A stretch of DNA of 64,000 nucleotides. It comes from Eggerthella sp. YY7918. GTDB lineage: Bacteria > Actinomycetota > Coriobacteriia > Coriobacteriales > Eggerthellaceae. Numbering within the stretch: the first letter of the stretch is position 1; every line of letters begins with the position of its first letter. The notes under the pieces are model-generated. The model did no database searches. It had not been told where the DNA came from and saw only the letters and a program-made list of their open reading frames with translations. Shown in pieces: positions 1-7,420 of this stretch. The DNA is taken from the NCBI RefSeq assembly GCF_000270285.1, contig NC_015738.1:1302001-1366000 (forward strand), in the 5' to 3' direction. The translations under genes and the position numbers were made by a program.

Positions 1-76
1 GCCTATGTCCTTCTTTGGTTTCCACGGGAGCTTTTTTGTTCTCGTGAAACGGATTCTGAACATGGAGGTGGCTGAT

Positions 77-298
77 ATGGCTAAAGAACAGAAGAAGACG
101 AAGGGGTCGAAACCCCGTTACATGACGACGTACGAAGCGGCGGAATTGCTCGGCCTGAGCGCCGGGACGCTCCGCGTCTGGCGTTGTCAAGGCAAAGGCC
201 CGAGTTACTACAAGGTCGGCAATGCGGTCCGTTACAAGGTGGATGACCTTGAGGCGTGGAAGAGCGCCAACGTGAAGCGCATTGAGCTAACGAATTAA
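77..298 (+). CDS. Excisionase-like helix-turn-helix DNA-binding protein
   Basis: This is a 73-residue protein with a MerR/excisionase-type winged HTH: the segment YEAAELLGLSAGTLRVWR (about residues 18-35) is the recognition helix-turn-helix and YKVGNAVRYKVDDLEAW is the wing. The start at 77 is preceded by GGAGGTG at 64-70; an in-frame upstream ATG at 5 has no such site. It lies just ahead of the primase gene in a plus-strand run. By family it is likely to act as the recombination directionality factor or as a local repressor of the element; the sequence does not separate the two. Confidence 0.75.
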   Translation: MAKEQKKTKGSKPRYMTTYEAAELLGLSAGTLRVWRCQGKGPSYYKVGNAVRYKVDDLEAWKSANVKRIELTN

Positions 299-310
299 GG
301 AGGTGTGAAT

Positions 311-2113
311 ATGGGCAAAAAAGAAAACCGCCCCGATGCCTGCACAGCTTCCGGGACGGCCTCTACCTGTGATTATGATAGCACGTCCGTTTACGCAGGT
401 CAAGACATGACCGAGAACGAGCTGATTAGAACGGTCACAGAGGAGTATCTGGCGGGCATCGACGTGGACATATGCCCCGCTCCCGAACAGGTCGAGCGGG
501 AGCTTCTGCAGGCGACCAACAACGCCATCGAGGAGTACAACCGGGGTCCCCGCGACCCGAACGCGCCTGTCGGAGCATCATTGAAGGACGCCTATCCCGA
601 CCAGAAGCCGCCGGGAGACGCCCGCCTTCGCCTGCGCAAGCACCTGGACCCGTACCAGATTGCGCTGATTGTGCGCGAGCTGCATCACGCGGTGGGCATC
701 CTCTGGAAGGATGCGGGCGACGACGGCAACTTCGACATCGGCGTCTACCAGACGTCCGGCGACAACGAGGGCACCTACGACGTCTCCGAGGATGGTCTGA
801 CGCGGCTCATCCGCAGCTACGACAGCGCGATTACGATTCGCGGCGTCTACGAGACGATTGCGGTTCTCCGTTCCGTGTGCCCGCACGTCGAGCGTTGTCA
901 TGACCGTGACCTTATCGCTGTGAACAATGGCGTGTACGACTACGGGAGCAAGATGCTCCTTGGCTTCGACCCGGAGTTCGTGTTCACCGGCAAGGTGCGC
1001 GTGGACTTCGTTGAGAACGCCCCGAACCCCGTGATACATAACGACGAGGACGGCACCGACTGGGACGTCGTGTCCTGGATGGGCGAGCTGTCCGACGACG
1101 AGAGCATCGTACGGCTGCTGTGGCAGATTGTCGGAGCGGTCATCCGACCCGGCGTCAGCTGGAACAAGAGCGCGTGGTTCTACTCCACGTCCGGCAACAA
1201 CGGCAAGGGCACGCTGTGCTCCCTCATGCGCAACCTGCTGGGGCGCGGTTCCTGGGAGTCCATCTCGCTGAAGGACTTCTCTTCCCCGTTCATGCTGGAG
1301 CCGCTGATGCGTATTTCCGCCGTAATCACGGACGAGAACGACACGGGCACATTCGTGGACGACGCGGCGGCGCTCAAGTCCATCATCACGGGGGACCCGT
1401 TCCAGCTGAACCGCAAGTTCAAGGAGCCGCGCACGGTCCTTTTCAAGGGGTTCATGGTCCAGTGCGTCAACGAGCTGCCGAGGCTCCGCGACAGGTCGGA
1501 GTCCATGTACCGCCGCCTGCTGGTCGTGCCGTTCGAGAAGCGCTTCGAGGGCAACGAGCGCAAGTACATCAAGGACGACTACCTGAAGCGCAAGGAGGTG
1601 CTGGAGTACGTGCTGTACCACCTGCTGGCGGAGACCGACTACTACGAGCTGGACGAGCCGCAGGCATGCACCGCGCTCTTGGACGAGTTCCGGGAGGTCA
1701 ACGACCCCGTTCGCCAGTTCCTGGGCGACGTGCTGCCGGAGGCATCCTGGGACATCCTCTCGTGGCAGTTCGTCCACGACCTGTACCGCCACTGGTTCCA
1801 GAGGAACATCCCGTCCGGCAGGCCCGAGAGCCGCAAGGCGCTCATCGCTGACATCAAGCGCCTCCTGCCGGAGTGGCATGAGTGGTCGTACACCGACAAC
1901 CCGGTGTTCGTGCCCGACGAGATGAGGGCGCAGCCCGAGCCGTTGATTGCCGAGTACGAGGTGACCGAGTGGATGAACAAGGCGTACCGCGGTTCCGACC
2001 AGGGCCGCATCTGCATGCCCGACCTGCCCGCCCGCGTGAGGGGTCTCATGCGTACGGTGCCTCTCGGCTCGGGCGGTAGCAACGAAACAGATTCAGAGGA
2101 CAAGGAGGATTAG
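311..2113 (+). CDS. P4/D5-family phage-plasmid primase-helicase
   Basis: This 600-residue protein has a superfamily 3 helicase core: Walker A SGNNGKGTL at about residues 294-302, an acidic Walker B region (ITDEN) and the sensor stretch QCVNELPRLRDRS at about 384. These are hallmarks of the D5/P4 primase C-terminal family that unwinds or primes replication of phages, plasmids and integrative elements. The start at 311 follows AAGGAGGTG at 297-305; GTG at 305 is inside that site and is rejected. The N-terminal 200 residues do not show a clear primase motif to me. Role inferred: replication of the excised circular element, next to the putative excisionase. Confidence 0.85.
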   Translation: MGKKENRPDACTASGTASTCDYDSTSVYAGQDMTENELIRTVTEEYLAGIDVDICPAPEQVERELLQATNNAIEEYNRGPRDPNAPVGASLKDAYPDQKPPGDARLRLRKHLDPYQIALIVRELHHAVGILWKDAGDDGNFDIGVYQTSGDNEGTYDVSEDGLTRLIRSYDSAITIRGVYETIAVLRSVCPHVERCHDRDLIAVNNGVYDYGSKMLLGFDPEFVFTGKVRVDFVENAPNPVIHNDEDGTDWDVVSWMGELSDDESIVRLLWQIVGAVIRPGVSWNKSAWFYSTSGNNGKGTLCSLMRNLLGRGSWESISLKDFSSPFMLEPLMRISAVITDENDTGTFVDDAAALKSIITGDPFQLNRKFKEPRTVLFKGFMVQCVNELPRLRDRSESMYRRLLVVPFEKRFEGNERKYIKDDYLKRKEVLEYVLYHLLAETDYYELDEPQACTALLDEFREVNDPVRQFLGDVLPEASWDILSWQFVHDLYRHWFQRNIPSGRPESRKALIADIKRLLPEWHEWSYTDNPVFVPDEMRAQPEPLIAEYEVTEWMNKAYRGSDQGRICMPDLPARVRGLMRTVPLGSGGSNETDSEDKED

Positions 2114-2117
2114 GGAT

Positions 2118-2807
2118 ATGACGAATTTGACCAAAGAGGAGTACGCGAGGCTGCACCTGAAGGCCAAGCGCGGGATGCTCACAGCGGAGGAGAGGGCTGC
2201 ATTGGAAGCGTATGAGGCTGCGGCGCAGCCTGCTCCTCAGACGCCCGTTCCGGCGGACACGGAAACGCTTCTCTGCTGTCCGTATTGCGGCCATGCGACT
2301 ATCACAACGCAGATTGTGAGCGACGTGACGTATCGCAAGCCGGCCACGGTGATTGCGATGATGTTCGCTCCGCTCATTGCGGTTGTGCTGGCGTTCCTGT
2401 TGCGCAACATGTTCGTCACCGTACTGGCGCTGATAGTTGTCATTGTGTCCGCGCTTGTCCCGATGTGGGCGTTCTATCGCGGCAATTATTCGGTGACGCA
2501 CAAGTATTACGTATGCAAGCGCTGCGGGTATGCCGAGCGGGATACGAAGTGGAAAATCGTGAACGACGGGGGCAAGGCGATTGAGGCCGTTGCTATGGGC
2601 ATCGGTCTTACGCTCGTTCTGATTTTCTCGGTGTTCATGATTTCGAAGAACGTCGATTTTAGCTCTATGCCGACATGGGACATCCCGGCTGTCGAAGACA
2701 CTAACGGCGGCAATGTTCAGGGCACCGATGGCGGTGGCGAGCAGACCATCGAGGACCTTGGTAACGGCACGATTTTGATGTACGGCAGCATGCCGATTTC
2801 TGATTAA
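2118..2807 (+). CDS. Membrane protein with split zinc ribbon, unknown function
   Basis: This is a 229-residue protein. Residues 4-33 form a short charged helical segment resembling the SHOCT type. Cys53/54 and Cys57 (CCPYCG) and Cys133/Cys136 (CKRCG) form two CxxC knuckles separated by a hydrophobic block (about 76-120, probably two membrane spans), and a third span lies at about 155-177. The two knuckles could pair into one zinc ribbon on the cytoplasmic side. AAGGAGGATTAGGGAT precedes the start, 4 bases after the primase stop, so the genes are probably co-transcribed. I do not recognise a specific function; it is cargo or an accessory of the mobile element. Confidence 0.7.
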   Translation: MTNLTKEEYARLHLKAKRGMLTAEERAALEAYEAAAQPAPQTPVPADTETLLCCPYCGHATITTQIVSDVTYRKPATVIAMMFAPLIAVVLAFLLRNMFVTVLALIVVIVSALVPMWAFYRGNYSVTHKYYVCKRCGYAERDTKWKIVNDGGKAIEAVAMGIGLTLVLIFSVFMISKNVDFSSMPTWDIPAVEDTNGGNVQGTDGGGEQTIEDLGNGTILMYGSMPISD

Positions 2808-2821
2808 AGGAGGTATTCGAT

Positions 2822-3139
2822 ATGGCAACGAAGAAGCGTTACTCGGACATCAACAAGGCCATCAAGGAGGCCGAGGCGAGGCGCGAGGAGTATTACAAGC
2901 AGGTCGGTCGTGTGATGCTCGAAGAGTACCCCGAGCTGGGCGATATGAACGTCACCGACATGCGCAGGGCCGCACGCTTCCTGCGCGACAACCTGCCCGA
3001 AAAGGCATCTTCGAAGGGTGCCGAAGCGGGCAAGGCGACCGCCCAGAACGGAGCGCCCGCCGCGTCCGATTCGGGCGGCGATTCCGCCCACGATGCACGC
3101 GAGCCTATGCCCGTGAGGGGCTACGGCGAGGGCATGTAA
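2822..3139 (+). CDS. Small charged protein of the mobile element, unknown
   Basis: This is a 105-residue hydrophilic protein with a strong AAAGGAGGTATTCGAT site before its ATG. The N-terminal half (about 1-60) is lysine/arginine/glutamate rich and predicted helical (DINKAIKEAEARREEYYKQ); the C-terminal third is a low-complexity, glycine/alanine/serine tail. It sits between the zinc-ribbon membrane protein and the putative transfer origin, directly upstream of mobC, so a role in relaxosome or replication control is possible but only by position. Confidence 0.6.
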   Translation: MATKKRYSDINKAIKEAEARREEYYKQVGRVMLEEYPELGDMNVTDMRRAARFLRDNLPEKASSKGAEAGKATAQNGAPAASDSGGDSAHDAREPMPVRGYGEGM

Positions 3140-3459
3140 AGGAGGCAGTCGTGCCTCCATCCGGCACCCCGCAAGGGGTGTCCGGCGTGCCCCGTTCCGA
3201 ATGGAGAGTTCTGCCGAGTCGTCGGCTGAAACCGGTTGGGAACAGGGCACCCCTGGGGGTTCGAAGGGGACAGCGAAAGCTGCCCCCTCGCGAGCGGGAC
3301 GTGTACATACAAAACGGAGGTATTTTTCGCCGCAGCGAAAAAACCGGAAGTTTTGTAGGGACAAGTCCCATGCTCGCTACCTTTTTCCCTGCGAAAGCAT
3401 TTGCGAGAAATCGCGTCGAACAGACGCGGGCGATTGATAGAAAAAAGGGAGGTGTTGAT
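3140..3459 (+). other. Hairpin-rich intergenic region, candidate origin of transfer
   Basis: No gene fits in this 320-base gap upstream of mobC and the relaxase. It is packed with dyads: GGAGGCA/TGCCTCC (3141-3158), a CCGGCACCCC hairpin with one bulge (3161-3185), GGGGACAGC gaaa GCTGCCCCC (3266-3287), and a nested pair in which TTTTTCGC/GCGAAAAA (3323-3342) lies inside TACAAAAC/GTTTTGTA (3308-3357), followed by GGGACAAGTCCC (3358-3369). Origins of transfer commonly lie next to the mobC and relaxase genes and contain such inverted repeats beside the nick site. The nick position itself cannot be assigned from sequence alone. Confidence 0.5.
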
Positions 3460-3981
3460 ATGGCAGTGAGTGCCGAAAAGAGAAGCAGCCGCGTGCGCCG
3501 CCAGGCGTCCAAGAAGCAGCGCAAGAACCGTACCGTGCAGGTGCGATTCTCGGACGAGGAGCTTGCTGCTTTGGATGCGGTCTGCGAGAGCACGGGCATG
3601 ACACGCTCTGCCGTGCTGCGCAGCTGGACCGTGCCCGGCGAGGGCGCTGGCTCCAACCCAGTGTACGTGGTGACGAAGAACGCCGACGCGGAGCGTCTGG
3701 CGATGGAGGCGAGACGCATAGGCGTCAACGTGAACCAGATTGCAAGGACGCTGAACGCCGAGGCGAAAGGGCGCGGGGGCATGCTCCGCTCCGACACCCT
3801 GAACGGATGCGAAAAGGGCCTCGAAGAGGTGCGCGGCGAGCTGTCGAAGCTGGCCCGCGAGGTGGAGACCCTTCGCCAGGATTTCGGGTCAGACATGTTC
3901 TCCGCGCTGATGTATTCAGATGACCCGGGCAGGTTGAGGCGGCTCGTCAATTACTGGTTCGGGATGGGAGGTGATGCCTGA
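3460..3981 (+). CDS. mobC: MobC-like relaxosome accessory protein
   Basis: This 173-residue protein has an N-terminal basic arm and a ribbon-helix-helix-like segment (NRTVQVRFSDEELAALD, about 22-38). A conserved MobC stretch follows (ARRIGVNVNQIARTLN, about 86-101), then a coiled-coil region with heptads around residues 115-145. MobC proteins bind the transfer origin and help the relaxase nick. The start at 3460 follows GGGAGGTGTTGAT. The stop overlaps the start of the relaxase gene by one base (TGATG), indicating translational coupling. Confidence 0.8.
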   Translation: MAVSAEKRSSRVRRQASKKQRKNRTVQVRFSDEELAALDAVCESTGMTRSAVLRSWTVPGEGAGSNPVYVVTKNADAERLAMEARRIGVNVNQIARTLNAEAKGRGGMLRSDTLNGCEKGLEEVRGELSKLAREVETLRQDFGSDMFSALMYSDDPGRLRRLVNYWFGMGGDA

Positions 3982-5498
3982 TGTCAACGACTCACATCCA
4001 GCCCCTGCCGAACGTCTACGGGCGCATGGCCTACACGGAACTCGGCGAGGGCAAGAAGCGTACCGAGAACATCCAGAACGGGACGAACCGTATCGCCGCC
4101 CAGATGGGTGACGGTGATTCCCGCGAGGAGTTCGTGCGCTTCTGCTCCGCCATGAAGAGACAGAACCAGGGGCGCGAGAACGAGGGGTTCGAGGTGCGCG
4201 TCTCGTGGGCACCCGAGGAGCTGTCCAAGGACGCCCCCGAGGACATCCAGCGCGCCTGCGAGTACGGCTACCTGCTGTGCAAGGAGGTGGCACCCAACGC
4301 CCCGTGCTGGGTCACGGTCCACACCGACGGCGAGGGCGGCTGCGTGCACGTCCACGCCACCATCGCGAACCACGATTTGGAGACGGGCAACGCCATCGCG
4401 CACGGCACCGACCACGCCACGGTCAAGCGCAAGAACGACCAGTTGAGCAGACAGATGGGCTTCTCCGTGGTGGGTCCCCAGCCGGGCGCGCAGAGGACGA
4501 GATGGGCGGACCGTAAGAGCGAGTTCGAGCCGGGCGCTTTCGAGCGCATGCTGGGAAACCGCGTCGAGGAGGCCCGCAACGCGTCGTCCAGCATGGACGA
4601 GTTCCGCGAGGAGCTTAGGCTGCGCGGCGTGGAGCTGAACGAGGTGCGCAAGGTGGACAAGGAGACCGGCGAGGAGACCGTGGGCTGGAGCTACAAGGCG
4701 CACGACCCGCTGGGCAAGACCAAGCGCAAGAGAAGGCGCCGCGCCTCCAACCTCGCCGACGACCTGACCAAGGAAGGCGTCGAGGCCTACTTCGAGGAGA
4801 AGCAGAGGCAGGCGGAGGCCCAGAAGGAAGACGCGCCGGTACCTGTTCCCGTGGCAACCGTCGCGGCGGAACCGCAGCCGGATTCCCCGGCAGAGCCTTC
4901 ATTCGACGTGTACGCGGTCGAGGAGTCCGATGTGGCGCAGATGGCGGGCGACCTCCAGAGGGCGCACATCAACCGCTGCCGCGAGAGCGGCGAGCCGTTC
5001 ATGGGCGAGCGCTACGGGCAGCTCATGGAGGCGGAGCGCCACCCCGAGGAGCAGCTGGCGAAGCTGCGCGGCGAGGTGGACGCTGCGAGGCGCGAGTTCC
5101 ACGCCTCCAAGGAGGCCCGCGACGCGCTCAACCACCCGTGCCCGAACCTGCTGGCCGGTGCATGGGTGTTCGCCAAGGCCGGGCGCGACGCCAAGGACCC
5201 CGTGTCCCGCATGATGGCGGACATGACGGCCATGATGATGCGCATGCTGCTTCAGCAGGCCATGGAGGAGCAGCGCCGCCGGGAGCGCGAAGCTGCGGAG
5301 AGGCGTCTGTACGAGTCCCGCAGGAACATGTGGGACGCCGAGAAGCGCCTGAAGTCAGCCGAGAAGGCCCTTGCCCACGAGGACGAGCGCGAGGAGCAGG
5401 CGAAACGCGTGCGCCTGCAGGAACGCGAGGACAAGGCGGCAAGGCGTGCCGGCGGCCGCGTGAAGTACGGGGCCGATGCGGACAAGCAGTACGAGTAG
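3981..5498 (+). CDS. Relaxase / mobilization nuclease
   Basis: The protein is 505 residues. The N-terminal 200 residues hold the nuclease: a histidine triad is visible as His114 and HVH at 123-125, followed by Asn130 (HVHATIAN), the metal-binding motif III of relaxases. A candidate nucleophile is a tyrosine near the N-terminus (Tyr13 or Tyr18). The C-terminal half is long and strongly charged (about 260-500) and predicted coiled coil, as in MobA/MobL-type proteins. It would nick the origin of transfer and lead the single strand to the recipient. It follows mobC with a one-base overlap and ends at a perfect hairpin terminator. Confidence 0.85.
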   Translation: MSTTHIQPLPNVYGRMAYTELGEGKKRTENIQNGTNRIAAQMGDGDSREEFVRFCSAMKRQNQGRENEGFEVRVSWAPEELSKDAPEDIQRACEYGYLLCKEVAPNAPCWVTVHTDGEGGCVHVHATIANHDLETGNAIAHGTDHATVKRKNDQLSRQMGFSVVGPQPGAQRTRWADRKSEFEPGAFERMLGNRVEEARNASSSMDEFREELRLRGVELNEVRKVDKETGEETVGWSYKAHDPLGKTKRKRRRRASNLADDLTKEGVEAYFEEKQRQAEAQKEDAPVPVPVATVAAEPQPDSPAEPSFDVYAVEESDVAQMAGDLQRAHINRCRESGEPFMGERYGQLMEAERHPEEQLAKLRGEVDAARREFHASKEARDALNHPCPNLLAGAWVFAKAGRDAKDPVSRMMADMTAMMMRMLLQQAMEEQRRREREAAERRLYESRRNMWDAEKRLKSAEKALAHEDEREEQAKRVRLQEREDKAARRAGGRVKYGADADKQYE

Positions 5499-5510
5499 CC
5501 GAAAAAGATA

Positions 5511-5535
5511 AGGGAGCAGCGCGATGCTGCTCCCT
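5511..5535. terminator. Bidirectional terminator between convergent genes
   Basis: A perfect 10-bp stem (AGGGAGCAGC / GCTGCTCCCT) with a 5-base loop lies between the relaxase stop and the stop of the opposing gene. Short A and T runs flank it, so it can end transcription from both sides. Confidence 0.7.
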
Positions 5536-5545
5536 TTCCTGTGGG

Positions 5546-5824
5546 TCAGTGGATTTCCGGCGCGGGCACGTAGTCCCAGCTGGTTCCGAAGTGGGTTATC
5601 CCCCAGACGTACAGCCCCAGCTCCGCGTCGTAGAACACCGGCTCGTCGGTGTGCTCCATGAGGAAGCTCGGGTCCTGGACGATGTACCACTGGAATATCT
5701 CGTCCCAGGGTGCCCAATCCCCGCTCACCGGCTCCAGCGGGCGGCTGGCTATCTCGTTGGCGAGCACCATGCCGCGGCAGGTCTCGGCCAGGTCGGCGTA
5801 GGTCTTGATGCCATAGTCACTCAT
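5546..5824 (-). CDS. Small acidic hypothetical protein of the mobile element
   Basis: This 92-residue protein is rich in aromatic and acidic residues (for example WAPWDEIFQWYIV at about 37-49), without membrane span or recognisable motif. Its ATG overlaps the end of the upstream minus-strand gene and is preceded by GGAGGGGCGCG, so the two are translated as a pair. The pair runs against the mobilization genes. Small acidic proteins of mobile elements are sometimes anti-restriction or anti-defence factors, but nothing here proves that. Confidence 0.6.
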   Translation of the reverse strand: MSDYGIKTYADLAETCRGMVLANEIASRPLEPVSGDWAPWDEIFQWYIVQDPSFLMEHTDEPVFYDAELGLYVWGITHFGTSWDYVPAPEIH

Positions 5825-6164
5825 CGCGCCCCTCCTCCGCCTCCTCGATGGCCACGATGGCGTTCACGACGCACTGCCGCATGGAGCGCAGGGTCTCGCA
5901 GTCGATGCTCTCGGCGAGGATGTCTGCGTCCAGCACCACCTCGCCCAGGGCGTTCACGAACCGCCACTCCATCACGTTGTCGATGCGCTTCAGCACGTCC
6001 ATGAGCGACGCGTGGTCCATGGCGGGCATGTCGCCGTCCGCCTTCGCCATGCGCTCCAGCTCCTTGGCCTTGGCCGCGCAGAGGCGCGAGGTGCGCTTCA
6101 GCACCTGGATGCGCCACATGACCTCCTCGTCCGTGCCGTGGAACCTCTTCCAGCCTTCGTTCAT
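5817..6164 (-). CDS. Small hypothetical protein of the mobile element
   Basis: This 115-residue protein starts at the ATG at 6164, which follows AAAGGAGGTCCGCAC; an in-frame ATG further upstream (6242) has no site. It is mostly helical and charged, with a lysine/glutamate-rich segment at about 28-50 and an acidic tail (EEAEEGRDE). It overlaps the next gene by 8 bases. I do not recognise a family. The pair lies between the transfer and partition modules. Confidence 0.6.
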   Translation of the reverse strand: MNEGWKRFHGTDEEVMWRIQVLKRTSRLCAAKAKELERMAKADGDMPAMDHASLMDVLKRIDNVMEWRFVNALGEVVLDADILAESIDCETLRSMRQCVVNAIVAIEEAEEGRDE

Positions 6165-6415
6165 GTGCGGACCTCCTTTCTCTTCACGTGGGCACCCGAT
6201 GCCGAAGGCATCCTTCAAGGGGTGCTGGCCCGCTAACGGCACGCGAAGAGACCTGCAGAAGGGCTTTTGACGGGTGTACGCGCAAGGGACGGAGGACGGC
6301 GGTTTTCGGCATCCACTCGTTTACGAGGCGATGCGGGAAACGAGCCGTTCCGGGCGACGCGGGAAAGCCCGTTTCGAGACCACGAAAAGCCCAGCTGAAG
6401 CCCAGAAAGTGGCAG
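6165..6415. other. Intergenic region upstream of the parA promoter
   Basis: This stretch separates the minus-strand pair from the parA promoter. It shows short dyads (GATGCC gaa GGCATC at about 6199-6213) and scattered repeats of GAAA and CGCGGG type. No gene is evident. It must contain the leader of the minus-strand pair and may hold a partition site, but no iteron set is obvious. Confidence 0.4.
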
Positions 6416-6444
6416 TTGAACTGCGCTTTTCGCGGGCTTATAAT
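6416..6444 (+). promoter_or_regulatory. Sigma70-type promoter of parA
   Basis: A -35 box TTGAAC at 6416-6421 and a perfect -10 TATAAT at 6439-6444 are separated by 17 bases. The expected start of transcription is about 6451, directly next to the shared operator-like motif. Confidence 0.7.
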
Positions 6445-6453
6445 TAAATATGG

Positions 6454-6472
6454 AAATGTGTAATTGATTAAA
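6454..6472 (+). promoter_or_regulatory. Shared operator-like motif, copy 1
   Basis: AAATGTGTAATTGATTAAA lies at the predicted transcription start of parA. It matches AAATGCGTAAATGATTAAA at 7111-7129 and the inverse AAATGCGTAATTGA at 13804-13791. The probable ligand is the ribbon-helix-helix protein encoded at 7142 or the HTH protein at 77. Confidence 0.55.
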
Positions 6473-6492
6473 TGTATAGCGAGGTGAGCGAT

Positions 6493-7050
6493 ATGAAGAC
6501 GATTCTGGTGTGCAACCAGAAGGGCGGCGTGGGCAAGTCCCTGGTCGCCGACGAGATAGCATTCTCCTTCGAGCGCTCCGGCATCCCCGTGAGCTTCTAC
6601 GACCTGGACGCCCAGGGCGGCACCCTGCACCGCACCCACGAGGCGGACGGCGCGCAGGTCGCCGTGGTGGACACGCCGGGGGCGCTCCAGGAGGCGCTGT
6701 CGGAGTGGCTGAAGGAGGCGGACGTGGTGGTCATCCCCACCCGCACCACGTCGAGGGACATCGAGCCGCTGATGCGCATGCGCAAGGCGGTGTTCAAGCA
6801 CAGCCGGGCGAAGATTGTCTACGTGATGAACGGGTGGAACCGCTTCAAGGCGTCCCGCGACTTCATGGAGTGGTTCGAGGGGCTTGCGGGCGACCAGACG
6901 GTGGTCACGCTTCCCCAGTCCGAGGCGTTCGTGCAGGCGGGCGCTGCAGGCGTGTCCGTGGTCCAGTTCGACCGCAGGGGCAAGGCCGCGAGGGCGACGC
7001 GCGCCCTGGTGGACACGGTACGCGAGGCTGCGGGGTTCCCGAGAGAATAA
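6493..7050 (+). CDS. parA: ParA-family partition ATPase
   Basis: This 185-residue protein starts with the deviant Walker A motif KGGVGKS (residues 10-16), followed by DLDAQGG (about 38-44) and VVDTPG (about 58-63), the typical A' and B motifs of short ParA/Soj proteins without an N-terminal DNA-binding domain. ATG at 6493 follows GAGGTGAGCGAT; the upstream ATG at 6472 lies inside the operator motif. ParA proteins segregate low-copy plasmids and excised integrative elements. Its partner is probably the small protein encoded at 7142. Confidence 0.88.
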   Translation: MKTILVCNQKGGVGKSLVADEIAFSFERSGIPVSFYDLDAQGGTLHRTHEADGAQVAVVDTPGALQEALSEWLKEADVVVIPTRTTSRDIEPLMRMRKAVFKHSRAKIVYVMNGWNRFKASRDFMEWFEGLAGDQTVVTLPQSEAFVQAGAAGVSVVQFDRRGKAARATRALVDTVREAAGFPRE

Positions 7051-7075
7051 CCGCAGGTCAGGGGGGTTGTTTGTA

Positions 7076-7105
7076 TGGACAAACCGATGCCCCGTGTTGT
7101 ATAAT
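7076..7105 (+). promoter_or_regulatory. Sigma70-type promoter before the ribbon-helix-helix gene
   Basis: A -35 box TGGACA at 7076-7081 and a perfect -10 TATAAT at 7100-7105 have an 18-base spacer. The promoter lies after the parA stop, so the downstream genes, including the restriction locus, can be expressed separately from parA. Confidence 0.65.
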
Positions 7106-7110
7106 TGTAC

Positions 7111-7129
7111 AAATGCGTAAATGATTAAA
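7111..7129 (+). promoter_or_regulatory. Shared operator-like motif, copy 2
   Basis: AAATGCGTAAATGATTAAA begins six bases after the -10 box and overlaps the expected transcription start and the ribosome binding site region. It differs from copy 1 at only two positions over 19 bases. Confidence 0.55.
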
Positions 7130-7141
7130 GGAGGTCGAGCT

Positions 7142-7405
7142 ATGGCGAACATGTTCGAGAAGTATGCTGCCGACCGCGAGGCCGAGCAGAAGAAGATAGA
7201 GCAGACGGTTTCCGAACCGGCGGCTGCGAAGCGGACAACGGTTTCGGTGGACGCTGCGCCCGCCGAGGACGAGAAGCGCACCACGCTCTCGCTGTCGCTT
7301 ACGGTGAGCGACAAGAAGGCGCTGAAGATGATGGCGGCGGAGCGCGAGACGACGATTGCCGCGATTATCCACGAGTGGGTCGCGGAACACAGAGAAGACA
7401 AGTAA
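7142..7405 (+). CDS. Ribbon-helix-helix partner protein (partition/repressor)
   Basis: This is an 87-residue protein. The N-terminal half is charged and flexible (about 1-40); the C-terminal half (TLSLSLTVSDKKALKMMAAERETTIAAIIHEWV, about residues 47-79) has the strand-helix-helix pattern of ribbon-helix-helix DNA-binding domains. The start at 7142 follows AAAGGAGGTCGAGCT. Position after parA suggests a ParB-like centromere-binding partner that may also repress both promoters through the shared motif; this is inference. Confidence 0.65.
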   Translation: MANMFEKYAADREAEQKKIEQTVSEPAAAKRTTVSVDAAPAEDEKRTTLSLSLTVSDKKALKMMAAERETTIAAIIHEWVAEHREDK

Positions 7406-7420
7406 GGGAGGTGGCGGCCT

